From positions 1 to 16,381 of the forward strand of contig CANKZO010000037.1 of NCBI GenBank assembly GCA_947488485.1: a stretch of 16,381 nt of DNA. Reading direction: 5' to 3'. The DNA comes from Opitutia bacterium. Lineage in GTDB: Bacteria > Verrucomicrobiota > Verrucomicrobiae > Opitutales > UBA953. A program made the position numbers and the translations under genes. The notes under the pieces were generated by a model that was not told where the DNA came from, did no database searches, and saw only the letters and a program-made list of their open reading frames with translations. Below are positions 7,934 to 14,770 of the stretch, piece after piece (the stretch's first letter is position 1; every line of letters begins with the position of its first letter).

Positions 7934-8584
7934 ATGAACGCCGCCCTCACGCCCGCCCAGCTCCTCGCTTCCCTTGAATGGCGCTACGCCACCAAGGCCT
8001 TCGACACCCGTAAGCTGCCGGACGCCACTTGGGCCGCGCTCGAGGAGTCGCTCCGTCTGGCGCCGTCCTCTTACGGTCTCCAGCCGTGGAAGTTCATCGT
8101 GGTCAACGACCCGGCCCTCCGCGCCAAGCTCCGTCCGGTCTCGTGGAACCAGTCGCAGGTCACCGACGCCTCCCATCTCGTGGTCTTCGCCCGCCGCACC
8201 GAGGTCACTGAAACGGATGTGAATGAATTCTTCAATCAGATGGTCTCCGAACGCGGCGCCGATGCGACGAAGCTCGAGCCCTACCGCCAGATGATGCTCG
8301 GTGGCGTGGTCAAGGGTAAGGATGCCGCCGCCCAGAAGGATTGGGCCGCCCGTCAGGTTTACATCGCCCTCGGCCAGCTCATGGGCGCCGCGGCGGCGAT
8401 GGCCATCGATACTTGCCCGCTCGAAGGCATCGACCCGGACGCCTACACGGAGATCCTCGGACTCAAGGGCACGGGCTACGAAGTCGTCGTCGCCTGCGCC
8501 GTCGGCTACCGCTCTTCGGAAGACAAGTATGCCGGCATGAAGAAGATCCGCTTCCCGGCCGCGCGCGTCATCAGCCGCGTCTGA
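7934..8584 (+). CDS. NfsB-like nitroreductase family protein
   Basis: A 216-residue FMN-dependent oxidoreductase of the NfsB type, which reduces nitro compounds, quinones or flavins with NAD(P)H in the cytoplasm as a homodimer. Family landmarks: [15 protein letters not shown] at 15-29, the phosphate-binding arginine region; [16 protein letters not shown] at 42-57, typical of FMN contacts; [21 protein letters not shown] at about 136-156; and [22 protein letters not shown] at 176-197, near the flavin. The ATG at 7934 is preferred to a TTG at 7919, which would fall in the putative -10. The natural substrate cannot be read from the sequence. It ends zero bases from the convergent helicase gene. 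Confidence 0.88.
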   Translation: MNAALTPAQLLASLEWRYATKAFDTRKLPDATWAALEESLRLAPSSYGLQPWKFIVVNDPALRAKLRPVSWNQSQVTDASHLVVFARRTEVTETDVNEFFNQMVSERGADATKLEPYRQMMLGGVVKGKDAAAQKDWAARQVYIALGQLMGAAAAMAIDTCPLEGIDPDAYTEILGLKGTGYEVVVACAVGYRSSEDKYAGMKKIRFPAARVISRV

Positions 8585-8588
8585 TCAG
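8581..8588. other. CTGATCAG palindrome formed by two abutting stop codons
   Basis: The nitroreductase stop TGA occupies 8582-8584 on the plus strand. The helicase stop on the minus strand is the complement of TCA at 8585-8587. Together they make TGATCA inside the perfect 8-base palindrome CTGATCAG. There is no intergenic base, and no room for a terminator outside the coding sequences. The same arrangement recurs at 12805-12810. Confidence 0.9.
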
Positions 8589-10879
8589 CTGCGGGCGGAC
8601 CAGCTCACGAACTCGTCGTCGTCGGCCAGCACCTGCGGGTCGCCGTATTCCGTCGAGAGCAGGCTGCGGTAGGCTTCGTCGGCGAAACGTCGGCAGTGCA
8701 GGAGCACCCGCGCCGAATGGCCGGGCGCACGCACGAGACGTCCGAGCGCCTGGTTGACTTTGCGCATGCCCGGACGGACATACGCGAGCGAGAAGGCATC
8801 CTCGGCTCCGGCTTCGACGAACATCTTACGACGGGCTTCCTGCAGGGCGTTGACCTCCGGGAGCGCCGGCCCGATCACCACGGCGGAGCGGATGCGTCCG
8901 CCGAGCATGTCGACGCCTTCGCCGAGCGAGCCGCCGAGGATGAGGCAGAGAATGGTGTAGCGGTTGAGCGAATCCTCGACGAACCGGGCGGTGCCTTCGG
9001 GGCCGAGCCCGCGTGGCTGCAGGGCGACGTCGGCCTTGGGTTCGAGGTTCTTGACTTCTTTCACCGCGGCTTCGGCGTATTTATACGAGGGGAAGAACGC
9101 GGCGACCGCGCCTTCCTGCGAGAGGCGGAGCAGGGCGGCGGCGGTGCGCGCGATGTGCGTGTCGCGCGTCTTGAGGCGCGTGTCCACCCGTCCGTCGATG
9201 GCGACGGTGTAGGCCCCCTGGCGCCACGGCGCGAGGGCGTGCACGGTCACGAGATGATCGGAGTCGAGACCGCAGTCGGCGGCGAGCGAGCCGCGCGGAC
9301 CGGGCGTCGCGGTCATCAGCAAGGTATGCCCGAAGGCGCGCAGGCGTTCGCCGGTGGCCTTGGCGGCGGAAAGGCAGTCGAGGCTGAGCAGGCCGGGCTT
9401 GGGCGACCAGAGAAGCCAGCCGAGGTCGGCGGCTTCGAGCCGGTCGGACCACGAAGCGGCGTTCCACACGGCCTGCTTGGCGGCGTCCGGGAGGTCGTCG
9501 GTGTTGAACGGGTGTTCGGCCGCGAGCACGGACATCCGTTCCGCGATGGCCATCGCTTCGATCCGGTCGTCGGGGGAGATCGCGTCGGCCTTGGGGAGGC
9601 GATGCAGGAAGTCGGCCCACATCTGGGCGGTCTGGCACCAGGCCTCGGGGGCGCGGAAGCGGGTGAGGGTGAAGGCGAAGTCCGCCGCCGACTGTTCGTC
9701 ATCGCGGATGGAAAGGCATTCCGCCGCGCGCTCAGGCAGGTTGTGGGCCTCGTCGACGACGAGCACGGTGTCGGCCATGTCCCAGCCCGGCACGGTCTCG
9801 AGGGCGGCGCGGTTGCGCGGCGAGAAGACGTAATTATAGTCGCAGATCACCACGTCGGCGTGCCCAAGCATCGCCTTGGTGATGTCCCACGGCGGCACGC
9901 CGGCGAGGCGGCCGATCTCGCGGACGCGTCGCAGGTCGGCGGCTTCTTCGAGCAGATGCTGCGGATCGATCTTCGCGTTGGCCCAATTGCGACGGATCTG
10001 TTCGGGGTCGTCGGTGATGCCTTCGACCTCGTGTTCGGCGCGGGGACGCAGGAGCACCGCGCGGAGCTCGTTGCTGCGGGCCAGGCGGCGGAGTTCGGTG
10101 AGCACCTGCGTCTGGCCCGTGCCTTTGCCGGTGAGGTAGAGCAGGCGACCGGCGCGGCCACCGCGGAGGAGGCCCAGGCCGTGACGTAAGGCCGCGGAGG
10201 TCTTGCCGAAACCGGTCGGCGCGACGAGCAGACGCGTCGGCGAATCGAGGCCGGCCTGGTCGAGGTCGGCGCCGCACTGCAGCCATTCCGGACGCGGTTC
10301 CTTGAACGGCAGGCGGTCGGGCAGGTTGAGGAGGCGGGCGTGGCTCGCGCGGCGATTCTCGGCATGCGCCGCGAGCGTCTCCGCCTGCGCGAGCAGGTCG
10401 GCCTCGGCGGAGCGGGGCAGGGCGACGGGCTGACGCGTGCCGTCGGCGGGGTCGATGAAGATCAGTTCGCCTTTCACCTCGCGCGCGCCCGAGCCGAGGC
10501 GGGCGGCGTGGCAATAGGCGGCGAGCTGGAGGAAGTGGTGCGCGAAGCGGCCGATGAGGAACTCCGGTTTGCGCGGCAGCTTGAGGCTGATCGTCTTGAT
10601 CTCGCGGATGCTCACCTCGGTCTCCGTCTCCCTCCATTGGTCGGCGCGGCCGGTGATGGCGATCGTCCAGCCGAGGGCCCCGACCTCGCAAGCGATGGTG
10701 CGTTCGAATTGCCAGCCCTGGCCTTCGGCTTCGGCGACCTTGCGCATCGTCTCGTGCCACTGGCGGCCCGCTTCGGCGCGCCACGGGGCGCCACCGGCGC
10801 CGGCGCCCGGTCCGGGGCGGAACGTCGCGAACTCCTGCGCGCTCAGTTCGACGCGCTTGGCCTTGAGGTCGATGCGCAT
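8585..10879 (-). CDS. RecB-type nuclease fused to Rad3/DinG-family helicase, no iron-sulfur cysteines
   Basis: A 764-residue two-domain DNA-repair protein. Residues about 30-130 look like a PD-(D/E)XK nuclease of the RecB/Cas4 type: GRAD with D80, then E93-I-K95, then Q118-L-A-A-Y122, the QxxxY motif. Residues 215-764 are a superfamily 2 helicase: Walker A APTGFGKTS (220-228), DEAH box VVDEAHN (374-380), MTATPGP (522-528), GSLGEGVDM (650-658), and motif VI QALGRLVRAPGH (710-721). Relatives normally hold a four-cysteine Fe-S cluster between Walker A and DEAH. Here the segment 229-345 has no cysteine: the usual CPFE before the ADVVICDYNY strand reads PPWD (329-332). The start is the ATG at 10879, which overlaps the RecO-like stop as TGATG. 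Longer upstream reading would run inside that gene. Unwinding polarity and substrate are not known. Confidence 0.88.
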   Translation of the reverse strand: MRIDLKAKRVELSAQEFATFRPGPGAGAGGAPWRAEAGRQWHETMRKVAEAEGQGWQFERTIACEVGALGWTIAITGRADQWRETETEVSIREIKTISLKLPRKPEFLIGRFAHHFLQLAAYCHAARLGSGAREVKGELIFIDPADGTRQPVALPRSAEADLLAQAETLAAHAENRRASHARLLNLPDRLPFKEPRPEWLQCGADLDQAGLDSPTRLLVAPTGFGKTSAALRHGLGLLRGGRAGRLLYLTGKGTGQTQVLTELRRLARSNELRAVLLRPRAEHEVEGITDDPEQIRRNWANAKIDPQHLLEEAADLRRVREIGRLAGVPPWDITKAMLGHADVVICDYNYVFSPRNRAALETVPGWDMADTVLVVDEAHNLPERAAECLSIRDDEQSAADFAFTLTRFRAPEAWCQTAQMWADFLHRLPKADAISPDDRIEAMAIAERMSVLAAEHPFNTDDLPDAAKQAVWNAASWSDRLEAADLGWLLWSPKPGLLSLDCLSAAKATGERLRAFGHTLLMTATPGPRGSLAADCGLDSDHLVTVHALAPWRQGAYTVAIDGRVDTRLKTRDTHIARTAAALLRLSQEGAVAAFFPSYKYAEAAVKEVKNLEPKADVALQPRGLGPEGTARFVEDSLNRYTILCLILGGSLGEGVDMLGGRIRSAVVIGPALPEVNALQEARRKMFVEAGAEDAFSLAYVRPGMRKVNQALGRLVRAPGHSARVLLHCRRFADEAYRSLLSTEYGDPQVLADDDEFVSWSARS

Positions 10880-11481
10880 CAGGGCAGGACGAAGTGCGCC
10901 TCGCCGGCGGACCAGCGTTCGAGGTCGGTGCTCAGCGCCGCGACGGTCTCTTCGTCGGTCGTCTGCGCGTCGAGGGGCTGGCCGAGGATCGCGGCCGCGT
11001 GGGCCTGACGCGCGCCGAGGCGCGTGAACCATTGCTCATGCACGCCCCAGCCGCCGTCCTTGAGGATGAGCCAGAGGCTCTTGAAGTAAGCGCAGTCGGC
11101 GCGCGGGCGCGCGGCCATGGCGTCGAAGGTCTCGAGCGCGATACGGTAGCAGACCTCGGCGGATTCGGGGGGCGGCGGATTTTTGCGTAGCATCCCCGCG
11201 AGGCGGCAGGCCCGTTCGAGCGTGCGGTGGTCGCGGGCGAGGCCGGCGCGGCGCGTGAGCAGGCGGTAGTCGCGGGCGAAGCGCGTGCCGCCGTCCTTGG
11301 CTCGTTCCAGGCTGACTTCGCCTTCGTCGAAGAGATCGGGCAGCGTGGTGCCCTTGCCGCGGTGGGTGCGGATCAGGCAGCGGACGAGGCCTTCGGAGGG
11401 TTCGAGCAGCGTGAGCAAGGAGTGCGACTCCCCGGAGGGGTCGCGACCCAGCACCAGGCAGCGGAGGCTCGACGCGGACAT
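10879..11481 (-). CDS. RecO-like OB-fold protein, short and lacking a zinc-binding motif
   Basis: A 200-residue protein resembling the DNA repair protein RecO, which anneals strands and helps RecR load RecA. The N-terminus shows a RecO-like OB pattern: SLRCLVLGRDPSGESHSLLTL with the residues then LVRCLIRTHRGKG. After it come a mostly helical part (DHRTLERACRLAGMLRKN) and a helix containing FKSLWLILKDGGW. Typical RecO is about 240 residues and often has a CxxC zinc site in its C-terminal part; here the only C-terminal-half cysteines are isolated, and none forms such a motif. It lies 5 bases after the DUF502 stop and its stop overlaps the helicase start by one base. The identification rests on a pattern match by eye; another OB-fold protein is possible. 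Confidence 0.55.
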   Translation of the reverse strand: MSASSLRCLVLGRDPSGESHSLLTLLEPSEGLVRCLIRTHRGKGTTLPDLFDEGEVSLERAKDGGTRFARDYRLLTRRAGLARDHRTLERACRLAGMLRKNPPPPESAEVCYRIALETFDAMAARPRADCAYFKSLWLILKDGGWGVHEQWFTRLGARQAHAAAILGQPLDAQTTDEETVAALSTDLERWSAGEAHFVLP

Positions 11482-11486
11482 CCGGC

Positions 11487-12170
11487 CTATTCCTTGCTTT
11501 CCGGCTTGGGGACGACGGCGCCGAAGCTCATCAGCAGCCCGAGGGCTTCGCCGACGGTCAGTTTCGTCTCGCGGACTTCATCCGGAGAGACCTGCAGGAT
11601 GACGCCGGTGGTGGGCGCGGGCGCGGCGGGGATGAAGACGTTCACGACCGGTTTGCCGATGGCCTCGCTGAAGATCGTCGGCTGCTCGTGCGTGACGAAA
11701 GCGATGGACCACATGCCCGGGCGGGGGAACTCGACCATCACCACGCGGCGGAAGGTGTCCTTGTTGCGACCGCTGAGGGCGTCGACCATCTGGCGGATCG
11801 TGCCATAGAGGGCGCCGAGTCCTGGGATGCGTTCGAGGGCGGTGGCGAACCAGCGGTGGAGGACCTTGCCGAAGAGGCGCTTCGAGAGATAGCCGACGAC
11901 GACCAGGATGAAGATCATCACCAAGGCCGAGGAGATCACCACCAGCTGGCGGTACAGGCCGACCGTGAAGTCAGGCGCCGGCTGCTCGGCGTTCGTCCAG
12001 AGCCAGGTCAGGCCGAACTCGAGGGCAGGCTGGATGAACGTCCCCATCAGGTTGAGCAGCACGGACACTACGTAGAGGGTCAGCCCGACCGGCATGAGGA
12101 GGAACAGGCCGGTCAGGAAGTTATGGCCCAGGCGGGAGGCAAAGGTGCTCTTTTCCGGCGTGTCACTCAT
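11487..12170 (-). CDS. DUF502 family inner-membrane protein
   Basis: A 227-residue protein with two clear membrane helices, at about 18-44 and 71-97, and a soluble C-terminal part. The block RIPGLGALYGTIRQMVDAL (114-132) is the family signature, followed by VMVEFPRPGMWSIAFVT (144-160) and VNVFIPAAPAPTTGVI. Members occur widely in bacteria, but the function is not established. The start is the ATG at 12170 (MSDTPEKST); the open frame continues 47 codons upstream, but that stretch would cover the promoter region and the divergent gene start. The gene leads a tight unit with the RecO-like and nuclease-helicase genes, an association not explained by the family. Confidence 0.9.
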   Translation of the reverse strand: MSDTPEKSTFASRLGHNFLTGLFLLMPVGLTLYVVSVLLNLMGTFIQPALEFGLTWLWTNAEQPAPDFTVGLYRQLVVISSALVMIFILVVVGYLSKRLFGKVLHRWFATALERIPGLGALYGTIRQMVDALSGRNKDTFRRVVMVEFPRPGMWSIAFVTHEQPTIFSEAIGKPVVNVFIPAAPAPTTGVILQVSPDEVRETKLTVGEALGLLMSFGAVVPKPESKE

Positions 12171-12177
12171 CACCCCA

Positions 12178-12205
12178 AGAAAACGCCCTCCCGGACCGGT
12201 GGCAA
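12178..12205 (-). promoter_or_regulatory. Promoter candidate for the DUF502-RecO-helicase unit
   Basis: On the minus strand TTGCCA (12205-12200; five of six bases match TTGACA), a 16-base spacer and TTTTCT (12183-12178). The -10 ends 7 bases before the ATG, so the transcript is predicted to begin at or next to the start codon. Confidence 0.5.
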
Positions 12206-12227
12206 GGTCGCTCGGCGATTTCGGGGG

Positions 12228-12255
12228 TTGGAACGTCGGCCGCAGGCCTTTAAAT
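12228..12255 (+). promoter_or_regulatory. Promoter candidate for the SOUL-family gene
   Basis: TTGGAA (12228-12233), a 16-base spacer and TTAAAT (12250-12255) in a locally AT-rich patch. Six bases separate the -10 from the ATG at 12262, so the transcript should start on the A of the ATG. It shares a 91-base divergent gap with the DUF502 promoter. Confidence 0.5.
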
Positions 12256-12261
12256 GGCGAT

Positions 12262-12807
12262 ATGAACACGCTCCTCCGGGTTGCCCTCGCCATCATGGCC
12301 CTGTCCGCCAACCTCAGCGCCGTGGAAGAAGCCTACCCGCGCACCTCCCCGGGCGACCTGGAGTTGAAGACCTTGCCGGCGGCCCGCTGGATGCGCACGG
12401 AGTCGTCGACCGATTATTTCGCAGCGGACAACGGGCTGTTCATGAAGCTCTTCCGCTACATCGACTCGAACAAGATCCCGATGACCGCGCCGGTCGAGGC
12501 GGGCATCAAGCCGGGCACGATGGTCTTCTACATGGACGAAGCCTCGGCGAAGCGCGCCGATCTCGCGGAGACGCCGGCGGTGAAACTTTCGTCGGTGCCC
12601 GAGCGCCGCGTGGCCGCCATCGGCATCCGCGGCTCGTATAGCCGGGAGAATTACGAGGAAGCCCTGACCGAGCTGAAGGCCTGGCTGGCCAAGCGTACGG
12701 ACGTGAAGGCCGCCGGTGAGCCCTACGCGGTCTACTGGAACAGCCCGTTCGTGCCCTTCTTCCTCAAGCAGTCGGAAGTGCACATCCCCGTCGCGCCGAC
12801 GAAGTGA
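12262..12807 (+). CDS. Exported SOUL-type heme-binding family protein
   Basis: A 181-residue protein with an N-terminal signal peptide (hydrophobic core LLRVALAIMALSANLSA, likely cut near residue 20), so it probably acts in the periplasm or outside the cell. The SOUL/HBP signature is at 63-78: LFRYIDSNKIPMTAPV. The remainder follows the family pattern, including MVFYMDEASA, RVAAIGIRGSYSRENY and YNSP-like YWNSPFVPFFLKQSEVHI near the C-terminus. SOUL proteins bind heme or related hydrophobic ligands; bacterial roles are poorly known. It is alone on its strand, divergent from the DUF502 unit and convergent with pyrD, whose stop codon abuts its own. The ATG is chosen because it starts the signal peptide. 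Confidence 0.9.
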   Translation: MNTLLRVALAIMALSANLSAVEEAYPRTSPGDLELKTLPAARWMRTESSTDYFAADNGLFMKLFRYIDSNKIPMTAPVEAGIKPGTMVFYMDEASAKRADLAETPAVKLSSVPERRVAAIGIRGSYSRENYEEALTELKAWLAKRTDVKAAGEPYAVYWNSPFVPFFLKQSEVHIPVAPTK

Positions 12808-12810
12808 TCA
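12805..12810. other. TGATCA palindrome of abutting SOUL and pyrD stop codons
   Basis: The SOUL gene ends in TGA at 12805-12807 and pyrD, on the other strand, ends at 12808-12810 (TCA on the plus strand). The two genes touch with no spacer, exactly as at 8582-8587. Confidence 0.9.
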
Positions 12811-13863
12811 GGCCCAGGCGCGCTGGCGCCAGGCGAGCCCTTCGGCAATCTCGCGGGCGAGTTCCGGTCCGCGGAAGATGAGGCCCGAGTAGACCTGCAC
12901 GAGGCAGGCGCCTTCGTCCATGAAGCGACCGGCGTCCTTGGCGGAGAGGATGCCGCCGCAGCCGACGATCGGGATGCGTCCGTCGGCTTCCTTGGCGAGG
13001 AAACGCACGACCTGCAGGGAACGTTCGAGGAGCGGGGCGCCGCTGAGGCCGCCGCGGCCGGGCGAGCACGCTTCGGTGCCCGCGGGGCGGGTGACGGTGG
13101 TGTTCGTGGCGATGATGCCGGCGAAGCCGCATTCGCCGACGACGCTGACGATGTCGGCCAGCTGGTTCGGATTAAGGTCCGGGGCGATCTTGAGGAGCAG
13201 GGGCACCGGGCCGCCGGCGACGGAGCGGTTCTCCTGCGCGATCGTGGAGAGCAGCGTCACGAGCGGGGCGCGGTCCTGGAGGGCGCGCAATCCGGTGGTG
13301 TTCGGGCTGCTGATGTTGACGACGACGTAATCGGCGAGCGGGGCGAGAAGCTTGAAGCAGGTGAGGTAGTCTTCGTGCGCCTGCTCGTTGGCGGTGGCCT
13401 TGTTCTTGCCGATGTTGATGCCGAGCGGGCTGACGCGCTGGCCGCGACCAGGCTGCTTGCTCAGACGGTCATAGAGGGCCTGGGCGCCGTTGTTCGGAAA
13501 ACCGTAGGCGTTCACCACGGCGTTGAGCTCGGGGTAACGGAATACGCGGGGCTTCTCGTTGCCGGGCTGCGCCTTGGGCGTGACGGTGCCGACTTCGACG
13601 TGGCCGAAGCCGAGGGCGGCCGCGCCGCGCCAGCCGAGGCCGTCCTTGTCGAATCCGGCGGCGAGGCCGATGTGGTTGGGGAACTTCAGGCCGAAGGCTT
13701 CGATCGGGCGGCCGCCCTTGGGGGTCAGCGAGCGCTCCATCAGGGCACGGAGGGGGGCGATGGCTCCGAGGAGGCCCATGCCACGCAGGCCGACCTGGTG
13801 GGCCGTCTCGGGGTCGAGCTTGTAGAGGGCCTTCGCGATCACCTTGTCGTACAGGAAAGACAT
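12808..13863 (-). CDS. pyrD: Dihydroorotate dehydrogenase (quinone), class 2
   Basis: A 351-residue flavoenzyme of pyrimidine synthesis, oxidising dihydroorotate to orotate and passing electrons to the quinone pool at the inner face of the membrane. The N-terminal helices MSFLYDKVIAKALYKLDPET, which class 1 enzymes lack, mark it as the membrane-associated class 2 type. Motifs: GLAAGFDKDG (FMN and substrate), AYGFPNNGAQAL, INIGKNKAT, VVNISSPNTTGLR with the class 2 catalytic serine, LLLKIAPDL, ATNTTVTRP, GGLSGAPLL, and VGCGGILSAKDA at the FMN phosphate. It ends with VYSGLIFRGPELAREI. Length and order are normal. It shares the quinone pool with the nuo products in this window. Confidence 0.97.
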   Translation of the reverse strand: MSFLYDKVIAKALYKLDPETAHQVGLRGMGLLGAIAPLRALMERSLTPKGGRPIEAFGLKFPNHIGLAAGFDKDGLGWRGAAALGFGHVEVGTVTPKAQPGNEKPRVFRYPELNAVVNAYGFPNNGAQALYDRLSKQPGRGQRVSPLGINIGKNKATANEQAHEDYLTCFKLLAPLADYVVVNISSPNTTGLRALQDRAPLVTLLSTIAQENRSVAGGPVPLLLKIAPDLNPNQLADIVSVVGECGFAGIIATNTTVTRPAGTEACSPGRGGLSGAPLLERSLQVVRFLAKEADGRIPIVGCGGILSAKDAGRFMDEGACLVQVYSGLIFRGPELAREIAEGLAWRQRAWA

Positions 13864-13870
13864 GCCCCGG

Positions 13871-13898
13871 AGTTAAGGGAGGAAAGGCCGGAAGGAAA
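13871..13898 (-). promoter_or_regulatory. Weak promoter candidate for pyrD
   Basis: On the minus strand TTTCCT (13898-13893), a 16-base spacer and TTAACT (13876-13871) end 7 bases before the pyrD ATG. The boxes are poor matches; the spacing equals that proposed for nuoJ and DUF502. Confidence 0.3.
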
Positions 13899-13937
13899 GC
13901 GGAGAAGCCCGCCATTTGGGGCCGCCGCCGACCCCTC

Positions 13938-13943
13938 TTGACT
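13938..13943 (+). promoter_or_regulatory. TTGACT, -35 candidate for the acidic-tail gene
   Basis: TTGACT matches five of six bases of the -35 consensus and begins 36 bases before the ATG at 13974. No good -10 follows (CAAACC at 13960-13965 is the best placed). The TTG is also an in-frame alternative start, but the conserved-looking protein begins at the ATG. Confidence 0.35.
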
Positions 13944-13973
13944 CCCGCCCAGACTTGGGCAAACCACCCTGCC

Positions 13974-14735
13974 ATGGCTGTGACTACCTCAAAGCTCCTT
14001 TGGTGCACCATCCGTTTCAAGGAGAAGGAAGGCAACTGGTGGGTGAAGGAGAACTCCGACCCGAAGCATTACGAGCCCGACGGTCTCGGCATCCTCGATC
14101 CTTACCAGCTCCCCTGGATCCTCGACATGATGGACCCCCTCCGCGAGTACGGTCTCTCCAACGAGATCCTCGAGGCGGCCTTCGTCCCTTTCCAGGCCCA
14201 GGACATCGAGAAGGACCAGACGGTCCGCCTCGTCCGCGTGGCCGAGCACATCCTCGACTCCGAAGAGCCGCTCTTCGCCCTGCCGAACGTCAAGGACGGC
14301 GACAAGGGCGCCTACGCCGATCTCCTCGAGCACATCATGCGCCTGCGCGTGAAGCTCATCAACGACACGATCAAGCTGGAGCAGAAGCTCACCGTCGAGG
14401 ACGTGGATGAGCAGCTCAGCGAACTCCGCAACCAGGCCATGATCGAAGGCCGCGACATCCATCCTTTCGAAGAGATCACCGACATCCTGGAATTCGTCCC
14501 GCAAGGCCACGAAGTCCCGGGCGACGATGACGACGACGACAAGCCCGCGCGCGCCCAGGCGGCCGCCGAGGACATCGCCGACCTGCCCGACGTCGAGGAA
14601 GTCGACAAGGACATGGAGAAGAACCTCCGCTGGGACGACGAGGAAGAGCCGGCCGAAGAAGGCGCGGGCGAATCCGAAGGCGGCGAATCCGAAGGCGGCG
14701 CCAAGGGCTCCGGCAAGTCCGGTCGCCGGCGCTGA
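13974..14735 (+). CDS. Unrecognised protein with a long acidic C-terminal tail
   Basis: I do not recognise this 253-residue protein. Residues 1-180 look folded: MAVTTSKLLWCTIRFKEKEG is followed by NWWVKENSDPKHYEPDG, then DPYQLPWILDMMDPLREYG, and a helical stretch near 112-160 with the pattern ADLLEHIMRLRVKLINDTIK. There is no signal peptide or membrane segment, so it should be cytoplasmic. The final 75 residues are low in complexity and very acidic, with six aspartates in a row at 184-189 and EEEP at 223-226, ending in GKSGKSGRRR-like basic residues (SGKSGRRR). Such tails can mimic nucleic acid or bind basic proteins, but nothing here proves that. Codon use and GC match neighbouring genes, so no sign of recent transfer. 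Divergent from pyrD over 110 bases. Confidence 0.8.
   Translation: MAVTTSKLLWCTIRFKEKEGNWWVKENSDPKHYEPDGLGILDPYQLPWILDMMDPLREYGLSNEILEAAFVPFQAQDIEKDQTVRLVRVAEHILDSEEPLFALPNVKDGDKGAYADLLEHIMRLRVKLINDTIKLEQKLTVEDVDEQLSELRNQAMIEGRDIHPFEEITDILEFVPQGHEVPGDDDDDDKPARAQAAAEDIADLPDVEEVDKDMEKNLRWDDEEEPAEEGAGESEGGESEGGAKGSGKSGRRR
14670..14699 (+). repeat. Perfect 15-base tandem duplication in the acidic tail
   Basis: GAATCCGAAGGCGGC is repeated exactly at 14670-14684 and 14685-14699, encoding ESEGG twice. Being a multiple of three it keeps the frame, and is a likely site of length variation between strains. Confidence 0.9.
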
Positions 14736-14770
14736 GCCGACGGCTTACTTACCCGGGGCGTCCGTCGGCT
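14735..14770. terminator. Candidate two-way terminator between convergent genes
   Basis: AGCCGACGG (14735-14743) and CCGTCGGCT (14762-14770) form a perfect 9-base stem around an 18-base loop. The left arm begins at the last base of the acidic-tail gene's stop; the loop holds the stop of the protease gene and the right arm is inside its 3' end. It sits correctly for both genes, but neither strand has a T-tract, so it would be atypical. Confidence 0.45.

Noticed and set aside
8696..10189. A 497-codon plus-strand frame opposite the helicase
   Set aside because: Composition typical of an antisense GC shadow, and the helicase motifs on the minus strand account for the region.
10880..11032. Extending the helicase start upstream to 11032
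   Set aside because: The extra 51 residues lie within the RecO-like gene and are an arginine-proline-rich string; the ATG at 10879 overlaps the RecO-like stop in a normal coupled arrangement.
12171..12311. Extending the DUF502 start to 12311
   Set aside because: It would run through the promoter-like region and across the start of the divergent SOUL gene; the added residues do not look like DUF502.
14520..14720. A CRISPR-like or transposon-like repeat in the acidic-tail gene
   Set aside because: There are only two short copies in frame within a coding low-complexity region; no spacers, no terminal repeats.
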